A stretch of 64,000 nt of DNA from Molossus alvarezi. Taxonomy: Eukaryota > Chordata > Mammalia > Chiroptera > Molossidae. Under the pieces are notes generated by a model. That model did no database searches, was not told where the DNA came from, and saw nothing but the letters and a program-made list of their open reading frames with translations. Numbering within the stretch: the first letter of the stretch is position 1; every line of letters begins with the position of its first letter. This document shows, piece after piece, positions 31,836 to 45,816 of this stretch. A program made the translations under genes and the position numbers. The DNA lies in contig CM073891.1 in assembly GCA_037176705.1 (NCBI GenBank), forward strand, positions 95,911,827 through 95,975,826. The letters run 5' to 3'.

Positions 31836-32642
31836 GTGAGGCTAAGATCTTATTTACCAGTCTTGCTGCTGTGATAGCCATTAATGTGAAAGGCCAGCGC
31901 TTTTCTCCTCCTTTCCTGTTTTCATCCCTCCTTCTGGCATAAGGTGAGCTCCCCTCTCCTAACAGTCTCCTTCTCTCCCTTGCCTTGATGCCTGTTGAAA
32001 TTAGGCAGTTCTCTCTGAAATGAAAAAGGGGAGGGGTACCTTAAAGGACTCTTTGATTTCAGACGTGTAGGAAAGTTAGGGGTGGAATCTGCCGAGATAC
32101 CCCAGCCGGGTAACTTTGTATTACAAGGTGAATTGTTGAGTGAGGAATGCATATAGCATTAAACTATTAGGGCAGGTGGGCACCAGGGATGACCTACTTA
32201 AAATGTGTTCTGGTTGTCAGTAAAAGATAAACATTAATTTTTCTGGAAAATGTTATAACATTCTATATAAGTGGTTAGTCTCTGTATAATATTCTGCTGC
32301 CCTAAAGAAACTTGCATTCAGTGTCTAACAAGTAAACAAAATTTAGAACCCTATGTCTCTGGTGAAGAAAACCTACATAGTCTTCTTTCATGCCAAAAGA
32401 CAGCCTAAACTTGACCTGAGTGGAAGGGATAACTATAAATGATGAAGACAATAGAGAAGAGAGCTCAGTTTAGGGAAACTGGTTTGAGATGATGATGCAG
32501 GTAGATAGCTACATGGTTAGTGTTATTGGGGTAAATATAGTGTACCCACCCGCGCCTGATCCTAGAGAAGTAGAGTGACTGGCCCCCTCTAGTGGTGTGT
32601 GGGTGGGAGGGGGGGGTGTTCCCATACCTCAGGCAGAGTGTT
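31836..32642. other. Intron between first exon B and common exon 2, left part
   Basis: SINE-free intronic sequence. No further exon and no named repeat. Confidence 0.35.
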
Positions 32643-32657
32643 CTGTTACTTTTTTTT

Positions 32658-32898
32658 ATTTTTATCCTCTTGAGGACATTTTTCCATTTTTTGTACAGGC
32701 AGAGTGGGAGGGAGAGAGAGGAAGAGAGAGAGAGGGAAACATTGATGTGAAAGGGACACATCGAGTGGCTGCCACCCACACGACCAACCAGGGCCGGGGA
32801 CAAACTGCAACCGAGGTACATGCCCTTAGCGGGAACCGAACCCGGGTCTCTCCGGACCGCAGGCGGACGCTCTAACCGCTGAGCCAAACCGGCCAGGG
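32658..32898 (-). mobile_element. VES-type SINE, minus, little diverged
   Basis: Head and body keep consensus motifs (GCCCTGGCCGGTTTGGCTCA on the minus strand, GGGTTCGGTTCCCGC). Duplication CTGTTACTTTTTTT at about 32643-32657 and 32899-32912. An antisense frame of 140 codons runs through it by chance. Confidence 0.92.
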
Positions 32899-32912
32899 CT
32901 GTTACTTTTTTT

Positions 32913-34054
32913 TTTTTAAGGAGGTATTGCTAAAGTTAATGACTCACTGTGACCTTTGGAAAGTCAATTATTACTCCTTTTCCCAGATGAGTCTCTATAA
33001 AAGAATAAAGACGTGTCATTGTTTTAAATAAGGTTGGTGAAATGGAAGCCTGAGTTTTTAGCTTCACTGCTATCTCCATCCCCGTCTTCACACCCACCTT
33101 CTTCCCCTTCCCAACTTTTCTTTTTGCCTTTAAAATTTCTTTTAACTTTAGGCTTGGCTTATGCTTACTATGTTTACTTAATATTCAGCCACATACAGAC
33201 AGTGAGGATAGAATAGGCTACTTCAGATTCATTTCTGCACATGACTTTTTACCATTTGTCAGGCATTTGTGTCTGAGAATATAGGGGTGAATAAGATACA
33301 CGGCTCCTGCCTTTATGGAGCCCATAGCCAATACAGGATACAGGAAGATAGTTATATTCAGTGTGGTAAGTTCTGTGATAGGAAATGTACGTGGAAGTTC
33401 ATATATATCCCGTGGGAGTGCACAGAAAGGGCACTTTATCTTTTTGGAATATATTGCTACTTTAGCAAAATAATCAGTTTTGCCAGTTTTTATTTTGCAA
33501 AGAGCTTCTAATCCAGTGAATTTTCCTATTGCTGAAAATAATTTACAAACTCTTAAGTATTACACAGGCTTTATTTGTTGTTACAGCTATGAAAATGCTA
33601 TGAATTCCCCTAAAAGGCATGCTAACCTAATTCAATTTGGCATTAGCCCCTTTATTTCAATACTCAGATGACTCAGTAACTGCCTCTACCTGCAGGTAAT
33701 GGAGTGTCAGTTGCTGCTCTCATTTGTCTTCTGCCCATCAGGGAACCCTCTTTTTATTAGGAAAGGGAGAATCCGTTGTCAGGTCTTTGATGCTTCTTGA
33801 CACCGTGGATCCAGAATAATCTAACCAATTATGCAAACTTTCAATTAGGGAAGAAGAAGAAAAAGTTGTTGAAATAATATGAGCTGTGATTGGTCAAGTG
33901 TTCAAAAGTAGCAGTTGGAACTTCCAACAGTAGGAGAAAGAGATAAAAATTCCAGAAAGTCATCAGATATTGTCCAAAATGCAATCTCGAATATTGGGGT
34001 TTATACATATTCAGTACACTCATTCACTTCTATATCTTTTATATTACACTTAAC
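32913..34054. other. Intron, with a diverged L2
   Basis: A reversed L2 fragment is plausible at about 33205-33370 ('TTGTCAGGCATTTGTGTCTGAG', 'CTCCTGCCTTTATGGAGCCCATAG'). Otherwise unclassified; no exon. Confidence 0.4.
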
Positions 34055-34068
34055 AAATGATCAGTCTT

Positions 34069-34216
34069 AAACCACAGAACTTAGATGCATGTATGCATGA
34101 ACAATGGACATGGACAACAAAGCTGGTGACAGGGCGGAAGGGAGGGGGAAGGGGGGAATCAGTGGGGGGAAAAGGAGAAACATCTGTAACAAAAATAAAT
34201 AAATTTTTTAAAAAAT
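34069..34216 (+). mobile_element. L1 3' end, severely 5'-truncated, plus
   Basis: About 148 bp of L1 3' UTR ('ACATGGACAACAAAGCTGG', G-rich run, 'AGAAACATCTGTAACAAAAA'), same family as the reversed L1 at 25.85 kb, with an A/T-rich tail. Perfect 14-bp duplication AAATGATCAGTCTT at 34055-34068 and 34217-34230. Confidence 0.93.
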
Positions 34217-34430
34217 AAATGATCAGTCTTGTGGCTTTTAGGTATTTTATGATACCAAACAAAAAATAATAAATTAATGTTTACTGTACTTGCTAGTACT
34301 AAAAAGCTAATTAATACATCTTTAAAAACTATAGTGACTACCTGTAAGAGCTGTAAGAACAGGGAACTGCAGGGGCTGGAGTTGGGGAGTGGATTTATTG
34401 AATCTCCTGCTATGTTTCACTGTTTACATA

Positions 34431-34579
34431 CAGGCATACCTCAGAGATAGTGAAGTTTGGTTTCCAGACCACGGCAATAGAGTTAAAATCTTTTTGCCGG
34501 TGGAGAGTCTTGCCTTCAATTTGTAAAAACAACCAAAAAATGCAACATCTGTGAAGTGCAATAAAACAAAGTATTCCCA
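34431..34579 (+). mobile_element. Tigger-type MITE, plus
   Basis: Ends CAGGCATACCTCAGAGATAG and, read in reverse, TGGGAATACTTTGTTTTATT; TA dinucleotides flank both ends (34429-34430 and 34580-34581). 'TTGGTTTCCAGACCACGGC' and 'AAATGCAACATCTGTGAAGTG' are Tigger phrases. 149 bp, an internally deleted derivative. Confidence 0.8.
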
Positions 34580-34617
34580 TACATTGTTTCATTTAACCCT
34601 CTCCAAATCTTGTGAGG

Positions 34618-34875
34618 TTTTTTTTTTTTTTAAATCCTCACCTGAGGATATTTTTCCATTTATCTTCAGATAGAGCGGGAAGGAGGGAGAGAGGAATAGA
34701 AAGAGAGAGAGAAAAACATTGATTTGAGAGAGACACTTCGATTGCCTCCTGCATGACCCCAACCGAGGGCCAGAGACGAACAGCAACAGAGGTGCACAAC
34801 CTTGGCCGGGATCAAACCCGGGACTCTTTGATCTGTAGGCCGATGCTCTAACCACTGAGCAAAATCGGCCAGGGC
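34618..34875 (-). mobile_element. VES-type SINE, minus
   Basis: T-tail left, head end AAATCGGCCAGGGC right. Flanks CTTGTGAGG and CTTGTGAAG are a likely duplication. Confidence 0.88.
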
Positions 34876-35496
34876 TTGTGAAGTATTTTTATCTTTGCTG
34901 TATTTATGAGAAAATGAGACTCATAGAAGCATCTGGCCAACAGTACATAGCTAATGAGAAGCATAGCCAGGATTTGAATGCAGTTCCAGGAAAGTTCTGT
35001 CTGAATGGAAAGCCTGTGCCAAATATTAAAAATAATAAATTAATGTTTACTGTACTTGTATGTTTTTTTCATTATATTAGACCATTTCCTGAGAATTTTA
35101 AAATCTTGAAGGCAAGTCACTTTATCTTTCTGTACCTTGCAGTTTCTCATCTAGATATGTGAAAATTGGGATAGTCTCAAAGAGTCTTTCCAGCTTTAGT
35201 TTTCAGTGAAACTATAGAAAGGATTTCTGAATATGACTCAACTTTCAAAAAATTTATTTTAACCAGAACATCCCATTCTCCTTTTTTGGGGTCACAATTT
35301 TATTGTACAAAGCATAAAGCCAAGAGTGGATCAAATATTTAATTTTGATGGAAATATAGTGAGTGAAGAATGGAAAATCATTCTTCTCTCCAGAGTCTAA
35401 CATTCTAAAGATGGGTTCATACAATCTACTGCCTTGAATTGCTGTCTCAAAATGGAGATTATTTTCCTTTATAATAACTAGAGTTCTTTTTCTTAG
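34876..35496. other. Intron upstream of common exon 2
   Basis: No repeat identified. It ends with a polypyrimidine tract and the tandem acceptor TTCTTAGCAG. Confidence 0.4.
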
Positions 35497-35616
<120 letters not shown>

Positions 35617-36091
35617 TGAACTGCTGTGGACCCACCTGTGGATGCATTTCCAGTGGACCCTCCTGTCTACCCAAGGCTAATTAAGCATGGTCAAGCCTGT
35701 GCTTTGGAATAAACCTCTCAGTTGAAATTTAGACCAAAATTCTAAGTGGAGTGTTTGGATTTCTCTTGGGGATTTAGAGTGGAGCTTAATAGACTTTCTC
35801 TTCCTGTAAAGGTAGAAGAAGGTGATTGAGAAAATTGAGTTCTGATTTATTCAGAGGGTGGGAGGGAGGGAGTATGTTGCTCACTAATGACCTTTACTGA
35901 ACATGTGTAAAGACTTGTTTTTTCCATTCTTTGAAAATAGAAGAGGGGTTCCCTATCCTTCCATCTACTACTTGCAAGTTAACAGGGAAGCCTTAATTGC
36001 CCCAAGAAACATGGAAACTTGTCTAGTTCAAGTGAGCTCTTTGCATTTTCTTCTCAGCTGTGACATGGTATTGCTTATTACTCCATTCTTT

Positions 36092-36357
36092 TTTTCTTTT
36101 CTTTTTTTTTTTTAATCCTCACCTGAAGACATTTTTTCATTCATCTTCAGATGGAGCAGGAGGGAGAGAAGGAAGAAGAGAGAGAGAGAGAGAAATATCC
36201 ATGTGAGAGAGACACATCAACTGGTTGCCACCCACACAACCCCAACTGGGTCTGGGTATAAACTGCAACTGAGGTACATGCCCTTAGTGGGAACCAAACC
36301 TGGGTCTCCCTAGTCCGTGGGCCGATGCTCTAACTGCTGAGCCAAACTGGCCAGGGC
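36092..36357 (-). mobile_element. VES-type SINE, minus
   Basis: TAATCCTCACCTGAAGACAT left end, AAACTGGCCAGGGC right end. Flanks TACTCCATTCTTT and TACTCCTTTCTTT are a duplication with one change. Confidence 0.9.
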
Positions 36358-37495
36358 TACTCCTTTCTTTCTTTGCAGTGGCATTAATTCAAATATATGG
36401 TCCCTGGGACTGTTATCGTTTAATGCCAGATGAGCTATTACCACGTAAAACCCCTTGAAGGCATCGGCCATTTGTGCAACAGTGCCCAGCATGTGTCTGA
36501 TCTAATATGGAGCTGTTTTATTTTGCTCCTGTGTTGGAATGTGGTAGGAAACTGAGTTGCCTCTTCATATTATAAGGAATAATATTTATTAGAAAGTTTT
36601 CATCATAACCTGAAGTTTTATTTGTTCTTTACACAAATAGGAATGTAATATTTGTTACGTAAACTTGAAGAAAACTTGTTTAGGAAACTGTAAATTTTAG
36701 GTTGGGTAGATTGTTATTTACATGTTTACATTCCTCTTTTAACTTTCTCTCCACAATAACAGAATGATGTAAAGCACATGAGATAATTTCCTTTGGATTT
36801 TTGTCTAAAGATACCAAATGTGGTACCTTTCTTATTCTGCTGACATAATCAGTGTTGAAAATTCATGAACCAGTTAATTTATAACTCTGGAAGTTTAAAT
36901 AATTGTGAAAATGTGAATTGTAAAATAGGGTATAATGTTTTAGACCATGAGTTTGTGCATGTTATTTAAAGATTGATACTAAATAATAACTATACTAAAT
37001 TTTAACTCTAGCTCAGTCTCTTTCCTACATACTAGATCTATATTTACAACTGTGTTCCTGCAGAGAAAAATACAATACCTGCCTTCCCAGTGAACCCCTA
37101 TATGCATAGAGGGTACCTACAAAATATCTGTTTACCTAGAAGAGTATGATTGATGCACTTGGTTTAAAACTCATTGGTGAGTGACATTGACTGGTGTCAC
37201 CCTGGAAAACTTGGACCTTCTAAGTTGCACTATGTGAAATTGTCATTTTTATAGTAAAAAATGATCAACCATATATATCCATTTAAGGATATTAAGCTCA
37301 AGAGCATTGGAGTCAAAACATTCTGGAAAATAATCTAAGATCAATTCTTCAGCTTCCCACCGAATGCTGGAATTGCCTTGATGGCATTCCTGACAAATGG
37401 CTATCTGGCCTCTTTGGGAACATTTTAAATGATAGGGTCACCCTTACTTTATGTAGTTGTTTAGCTCCTGATAAACTCTTATACAATTCCTGGAA

Positions 37496-37602
37496 GTTAT
37501 TTTTATTATTTTAATTGATTTTAGAGAAGGAGGAAGGAGAGAGAGAGAGAGAAACATCAATTAGTTCCCTCCCACACATGCCTCAACTCACAACCTGGGT
37601 AT
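37496..37602 (-). mobile_element. 5'-truncated VES-type SINE, minus
   Basis: Only 107 bp: the tail and CT-rich/central part (TTGATTTTAGAGAAGGAGGA ... CAACTCACAACCTGGGT), with the tRNA-like head missing. Perfect 14-bp duplication TACAATTCCTGGAA at 37482-37495 and 37603-37616 shows that it was truncated at insertion. Confidence 0.92.
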
Positions 37603-38656
37603 TACAATTCCTGGAATTTAAAGATTTAACTTAGAAATAAAAATCACCATTTTGGGGCATCCCACTGTCCTGGTTATCCTCATCTGGATATATTCCAGGT
37701 TATGCCTATGAATAATATTCTAGATATGGTGTGAACTAATCTATAGGAAGTGTTATTTCCATAAACTCGGTGCTTTTAAAGTGAATCCCTAGACTATGTT
37801 CACTTCTTTTGCAGCTGTGTTCCACGTACTGTTACTTCATTTTGTTTTTTGGTTTTGTTTATTTTTTCATATGAACAATTGTCAGGCCCTTTTAAACAAA
37901 CTTTAAATGGAGATGCCTACTGCCTTGAGTCATGGACTGAGAGTTAGGAGAGACCCAGTTTCTAGCCTTAGATCTATGTATGATTTGTAGTGTGATCCTG
38001 GAAAACTCTTGCAGACTGTGAATTTATAACAGAGGCAGTGGGAAGTTATATGAGGTGACACAGAAAAAGCTCCAAACCCATCGAATGAAAAGCCAGGAAT
38101 AATGGATTTGACTCACAGCTTTCTGAATACAAGAAGATATGCAAATGCATATCAATAAGAACTGGGAACCCATTTTCAGTATACCTTATAATTTAAGTGA
38201 CTAAAGAAATTAATATTACAGAGCCCCCAAAGACTGACCTTTGGACCTCTTCCCTTCTCTGTTATACTCTCCCCCCAGGTGACCTCATTCAGTCTCATAG
38301 TTTTAAATACCACCTTCTGTTGACATTTGATTCTCAAATTTTATATCCAGCTCAAATCTCTTCCCTAAACACTAGATCTATATATTCAACTGTCTCCTCA
38401 GTACTTTCACCTGGGTGTTTTATAGGTATCTCAAACCTCCCATGTCTTAAAAGCTGAGCTTCTGAGTTCTAGAACCTTGGCGCTCTTCAGTCTGTTCACA
38501 ATACTACAGCAAGATTCATTCTTTTAAAATAAGTCAGATAATATCACTTTTCAGCTCAAAACCCTCCCGTGGCTTACCAGTCTCAACTCTGAGTAAAGGC
38601 TAAAATTCTTACACTGGCCTATAAGGCCTATACCATCCAGCCTCCCATTACATTTC

Positions 38657-39094
38657 TTTTTTTTAATATGTTTTTATTATTTTAGTTTTCTTTTCTTTAT
38701 TGATTTTTAGAGAGAGGAACAGAGAGGGAGAGAGAGATAGAAACATTGATGAGAGAGAGCATCGATTGGTCGCCTCTAGCATGCCCTCCTACTGGGGATT
38801 TGGCCCACAACTTGGGCATGTGCCCTGACTGGGAATCGAACCAGTGACCTCTTGGTACATGGGTTGACGCTCAAACACTGAGCCACACCAGCCGGGCTGT
38901 TTTTATTGATTTTAGAGCGAGAGGAAGAGAGATAGAAATATTGATGCGAGAGAAACATCAACATGGATTGGTTGCCTCCTTTACACCCCCTGCTGGGGAT
39001 CAAGCCTGATGGGCATATGCCCTGACCAGGAATCGAACCATCAACCTATTGGTCCACAGGTCAATGCTCAACCACTGAGCCACACTGGCTGGGC
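38657..39094 (-). mobile_element. VES-type SINE (outer), split by an inner SINE, minus
   Basis: The outer element runs from the T-tail at 38657 to the head end CACACTGGCTGGGC at 39094. Its tail segment is interrupted by a second SINE at 38686-38898 and resumes with TGTTTTTATTGATTTTAG. Confidence 0.87.
38686..38898 (-). mobile_element. VES-type SINE (inner), minus
   Basis: Head end CACACCAGCCGGGC. Flanking copies TGTTTTTATTATTTTAG and TGTTTTTATTGATTTTAG are the duplicated tail of the outer SINE. Confidence 0.87.
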
Positions 39095-39483
39095 TTACCT
39101 CCAGTTCTTAACCAAGGATCACCTCTCAAAAGAGGCCGATCCTGGTTACTCCTTTAAAATTGTACAAACACCCCACCCAAAACTCCCTATCAAAGTTTTC
39201 TCCATGGCACTTATGATATAACATATTTTTACTAATTTATTGTTGTCTTTTTTTCCCCTGACTTGAACATGAGATCCATGAGAGCAGAGATTTCTGCCTG
39301 ATTTGTACTGCTCTATTTCTAGCACTTAGAACTGGAACGTAAGAGGTGCTCAATAAGTAAATATTGGTGAAATGTGTCCAGAGACTTTATTACACTTTAC
39401 ACTCTTGTTGAGGTCTCTGATATACTCTGTACACAGATAAAAGGTTATGACATTACAAAATGTTTTCATTTAGGAAGTTCTGC

Positions 39484-39683
39484 CAGCCTTTCTCAACCAG
39501 GGTTCCTCATGTGAATCACAGAACACAGAAAAGGATTTGAGAGACTGTCTTTCTTAGTTGTTCAAAGGATGGATCATAACTAGTACCCTTCGAGATGCAT
39601 AGGAGAGAAGTTAATTCATATATTCAATGGATGCTTCAAGGCATTGGGCTCAATGCTAGTGGAACCCAGGTTGTAAAAGGCTG
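39484..39683 (+). mobile_element. hAT-like DNA element
   Basis: The left end CAGCCTTTCTCAACCAGGG and the right end in reverse (CAGCCTTTTACAACCTGGG) form imperfect inverted repeats of about 23 bp. No coding capacity. No convincing 8-bp duplication was found. Confidence 0.6.
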
Positions 39684-42600
39684 CATTAATACCTAAAATT
39701 ATTTTTAAAAAAAAACACTTCTAAAAACTCCCTAAGCATAAAACCTCATAAAAACAAATGAACAGAAAACTTTTCTTTAAAGTCAGATCATTCTCAGTAA
39801 TATATATTTCTGAAAAAGTTGCCTTTGCAGTGAGTTAATTGGTTGAGGATAAGGAAGGAAGACTGAAGTCTCTTAGATTATAATTGGTTGAAGTATTTTC
39901 ACATTTTTCCAAATAATAAAGTTTTGTTTGTTTGCTTGTATTTTGGTTGCTAACATAGTTTTTCACATGTTTCTAGAGTGTTATTCATCACTGAAATCTG
40001 CTGCACATTGACACACAGGTCCCTACTGTTATTTCCATTACCAAATGAATAGATTGGGCCCAAGAGGAATTGCCTGGCTTAAAATAGTCTAATAGGACTA
40101 ATTCAACCAGGAGTCTGACTGCTTCTTCTCATAGCAATAACCCACAATATCACAGCTGCTAGGAGGTAAGGCTTCATCAGGCATGAGCCATAGAACATAT
40201 GTATGCATGTTCTATGGGACAGATTGTGGATTAGTGAGACATCAGGTTATTTTTTGATTCTGGGATATTATGAAACAAGACAACATCTTGTGGTAATGTT
40301 ATATTGTACTTTATATTACTTTTCTACCTAGAAATTGAAACTTTTTTGGTATTATCTCATTTATTCATAAGATTTTTCTGGTTTTGGTTAGAGAAAAGGG
40401 AGAGAGAGGGGCTCTGTTCTACTCCCTATTTTACAGTTGGATAAATTGAAAACTGGTCACTTAACTAACTAGAGGCGAAGCAAGAGCTAAGGCCTCAAGC
40501 CTGTACTTCAACAGGTTATTACCTTGGTTATTGATCGTTCATTTTTAATTAAATCACTACTCAGGGCTTCAGAGTATGCTGACAAGAAGAAACACTTAAG
40601 AAACTTTCCAAGTGTGTATATACATATGTGTTGGATTTCTGTACATTTTCACAGGAAAATGTTTAATGCTAACTCAACTGTTAATGGCAGAAATAAGTAT
40701 GGATTAAAAATATAAATGTCACACTAGTTCAGAAATCTTTCTACTGTGTTTGCAGAAATAACTCTAGGTCTAGGTCTGTCAACCATTTTGCATTCACATA
40801 GTTTTACAGTCTAGACAACTGATATTTTTGGTTCTTACCTGATAACAAGTTTATATCAAGGGATCTTTGTAAACAAATTCATTTTGGCTCCAAAAAGAAA
40901 CACATTGGTTGAACTAACTACAACCAGTTGACTACTGTTGAGAAAATAAAATACTGTTTTGGGGCTGTTGGGTTTTTTTTGTTCGTTTTGTTTTTAGAAT
41001 AGGAAAGTGGTATAAATAATTTTTTTTCTTTGAGTTGGAAGAAAATAATTGGAGTGCTTCTCTTAAGGGGATATTTTAGGGGTTTTGTCATAGTTGTTTG
41101 TTTGTTTTCTCCCCCTGACTCATCTTTAGAAGCTGAAAGAGGCATAGGAGAGGGGAGCTATTCTGAGTTAGGACTATTCTGAGTTAGGACTGAGTTAGGA
41201 CTCCAGTCTCAACCTATTTAATCACTGCCAGCCAACCACTTGGGTGGATTAGTAAATGACAAAGGTAGAAAAAAAAGGAACTGCTAAATAATATTGTATG
41301 TATGTTATTCCTTTCCCATTCAAAATCCAAAAGCTCAGTAAGAACCCTTAAAGATGCTATGTCTGGTATTGAATTAAAATATGTACAAAAGCCAGTAATA
41401 ACATCAGGTATCATTTATTGAGTGCTTTACAGCAAGTGTAACACTTTACATCATCTTATTTAATCTTAACGTGGCATACAGTCTGCTTCATAGTACATAT
41501 TACAATGATAAGGAAAGAAAAACTCTAATTTTATAATTAGTTATTTCATGTCTGACTCACAAACTAGACTGAAAACTCAACGAAGGTAAAGACAGCCTAT
41601 ATCTGTCCTGTCTCCCCAGCACTTAGAATGTGCCTGGTACATAGCAGATGCACAATAAAAATTTGTTGAATTTTTGTGTGAATTTGAATGTGTGAATGAC
41701 TGAACACACGAATGAATTAACAACCCTATTAAAGAGGTTTTGGTATCACCTCTTTATTCAGCTAGAAACAGAAACTGAGACTTCAACCAAAGCCTGTCTG
41801 ACTCTCAGAACACATAACCATTATATTTAAATGGCCACTGGGGAACATGAAAATCATCGTGGCTCTGGAAAAGGGTTTGAAATTTCTGGGTGTTCTAAAT
41901 GTAAACACTTCAAAGGCAATTATCATATAAATTTAGATCAGGATTAGGGATGACTGTTATTTTCTTCTCTCAGGTGGTAGAAGCATGGTTCCCTCAGCCT
42001 CCAACTCATAAGCTCTTTCTGAGTCTTGATTAGTGAAACAGATGACTGCCCAGGAAGCCGTTTCTAGGCTCTGTTGCCAAAGGTACTTTGAGCGTTCACT
42101 CACCCTAGGAGGGAGAACCACAGACTTTTTGTACAGATTAGCTTCTTTCAAGAACAAAAGTCTCTTTGGGGATTTATTAATTCCCTCACCTCCCCTGGTG
42201 ACCCAAGTTCATTCTTGTTGCCTCGTGTTAGGACTTTGCTCTGGGGCTGTTTTCCAGCTCCAAGGGAGATACTGAGGCCCCTGCTGCCCAGATATTTCGT
42301 AGTGCCATGCCTGACCACCTGGGCAAGGGCAGACTTGCCTTTTACAGCTCTCCCTGAGAGAGACCCTTTGCTAAGAAATCCCAGAAATGTCTTAATTCTC
42401 TGGATTTAAGTAGATCAGAGGACTAGAGACCTTAGGAGCTCTGAGATTTTACAGGTTTCTCCCTTTAAAAGTGATGGAAGTACTTCCACATTGGAAAATA
42501 TAAAATGCTTTATAGACAGTGCTTTATGTTCCCCAACCCACCTCCCCCAAAACCTTGACAACGACTTAGGAAGAAACTGTCCACAGAAACTCAAACATAA

Positions 42601-43411
42601 ATCAAGGAAGGAAATTGATTCAAATCATCCAGCAAACAGTCAACAACTACAGAATTAAATGAAGACTAAAAAGACTTCAGCTAAACGTGGGAACAGCAGC
42701 AGCAGCTGCTGCCTGTTAGCCACAATCAGAAGTCTTATACCTTTCACCCTCTATTGTATATTGCTAAATGGATTTGTCATCAGAGCATTTTCTTATACCA
42801 AAAGAGGATTTTTCACTTCTTTGGGAATCTAAGGCCAGCAAGAAGGGAGCACACTGAATGCTTCATTGTCAATGTCTAATTCGGTCTGCAGGCATAGTTC
42901 AGCCTCATCAGAGCCAATCTTAAAAAATAAAGCTCTATTATGTCAGACAAACACTTTTTGTTTGGTTCTTAATTACTTTCCCATGGATTCCTTGTTTTCT
43001 AGGTCTTATCTATTTAGTTATTGTACTAAAACACAAATTACTTCAGGCGTTTAAACAGCAGACAGAGAAGGTGGCTAGGGTCCCAGAAACCCCTAGTTTC
43101 GTGACCGTGATCCTGCATTTATAACTTTAACCTGTTGCTACCATGGTATAATATCTCTCTTTTTGCGTATTCAAGGACCTTGGCATGTTCTGAAGGTAAA
43201 GTCAGCCCTAGATTCCAAGTTAATGCTATCCAGGGGGAATGTCTTTGACAACCTCTCTCGGCTTCCTCTTTCTGACCTCTGGGTAGCACTTTCCATAGGA
43301 GATGATTGGGACAGTTCCACAGAGCCATTTAGGTGCTTGCCAGATGTGTAAATGTGTATGGTGCTGGATGACCAGAGAAGCCTCAGTTCCCTCCATGGTT
43401 TGGAGTTTTAA

Positions 43412-44372
<961 letters not shown>

Positions 44373-45090
44373 TAGTTAATAATACCCCAAACTACTGAGT
44401 GCTTGCAACTTGCCAAGCACTAGGTTAAGAGCTTAACAAGCATTAGTTCATTAATCCTCATAATGGCCATGTAAAGCAGGTACCCCTAGCTCCAATTTAT
44501 AAATGAGGAATTGAGGCGCAGAGAGTTTAAGTAATTTGTCCAAGGTAATACAGCTAGTAAATCACAGAATCAAGATTTGAACTTCAATATATCTGACTCC
44601 CACACTTGTGCTTTCTCCACTATACTATACTACATATTAGTATGTAAGGCTTCCCCTTATCTTCTTTTCCCGTGTGATTGCTACAAGGCAGCTCTGTGCT
44701 CCGCTGTTTTCAGCTGCAAATAAGAGGAAACCTGATTCTACCTGGTTTATACATCAAGGAATTTATTACATTGCAAAGCTAGAAGTCCAGGGGTCAGGCA
44801 GACTTCAGATGCAGGATCTCAGGGTTCCAGTTTCATCTGAGTGTGACTGTCCTGGAGCTGCCTCGACAGCACACCGAATTCATCCTCAGGCTGATAGCAA
44901 GGTGGTTACAGCTCTTTAAGCCATCACAAACTCATGAAGGGGAGAAGCACCATTTCTCCTTCTCTCCCAAGAGCTAGGAAACCTTTCCCAGAAGTCCTCC
45001 AGGATCCTCTGTCACATCTCATTGAGCAGAACTAGATCACATGCCCCTACCCCACCAGTCTGGACTGGGATTACCATGATTGGTTTAGAC

Positions 45091-45816
45091 CAATGAGTCT
45101 AACCCCTATCTGAGTCAGTGTCCCCCTTTTAGAAAAACTATTTTGCAATGCCCCTGTATTAGCTTGAAATGAAATTCAGATATAATAAATCTAGCTACAT
45201 ATATATATATTAATCAACATAAAATTTTAACTGAAATATGAAGGAAGAATAAAAGGAAAATAATTTATAATAAAATAATGTGTATTTCAATATATAAATG
45301 CCTGGATACAAGTGTAGTAGAATAGTCAGACATTTGTACTTATAGCATTATTTGAATGAAAGTGCTATAAATGTAGATAGATAAAAATCTGTTACTGGTT
45401 CTAGAGCATCAGAATAGCATTGCCAGATTAGGTGATTTTTGAAATTATAACAACTATTTGTAAATTTCTGAATAATAACAAAAGTATGAGTTTTTCCTTC
45501 ATTTATGCAGTTGTTGCATTCTTGGAAAACTATTATTATTTTGTATTAAAACTACAAAAACACTCCCTGTTAATATGTAAAGTGGAATAAGGTTGAAAAC
45601 TCAGATAATTATAAATAGGTTTCTTACTCATGTGAACTTTTCATTAGAACATTTGAAAATTGTACCAGATGTGGCACGGTTTCTTGTTGCTAAAGACCAT
45701 CTTGCACTTTTAAACTGGTCCTGCCTATCAAATGCCAGTAGCTGTCCCCTCCCAATTATTGCGATAACCAAAAATGCCCCCACAGTTTTCCAAAGTTCTT
45801 CTGTTGAGAACCACTG
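45091..45816 (+). mobile_element. Probable hAT-Charlie type DNA element
   Basis: The left end CAATGAGTCTAACCCC and the right end GTTGAGAACCACTG are imperfect inverted repeats. The 8-bp flanks GTTTAGAC and ACTTAGAG share TTAGA. AT-rich interior, about 726 bp, no intact frame. Confidence 0.55.

Larger units (their letters stand above)
38280..39375 (+). repeat. L2 3' end interrupted by two nested SINEs, plus
   Basis: Left part: 'CTCAAAACCCTCCCGTGGCTTACC', 'CACTGGCCTATAAGGCC'. Right part (39.10-39.37 kb): 'TGAGATCCATGAGAGCAGAG', 'TTCTAGCACTTAGAACTGG', 'GAGGTGCTCAATAAGTAAATATTGG', the standard L2 terminus. The two parts are continuous once the SINEs at 38.66-39.09 kb are removed. Confidence 0.75.

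Noticed and set aside
32465..32887. 140-codon minus-strand frame starting MAQRLERPPAVRRDPG
   Set aside because: This is VES SINE sequence translated. The same peptide (e.g. 'PPAV(Q/R)RDPGSVPAKG') appears at many SINEs in the window.
44680..45080. Possible exon-like GC-richer block in intron 4-5
   Set aside because: It reads like a diverged mammalian interspersed repeat (phrases such as 'AAGGAATTTATTACATTGC', 'CTAGAAGTCCAGGGGTCAGG') and has no phase-compatible splice sites.
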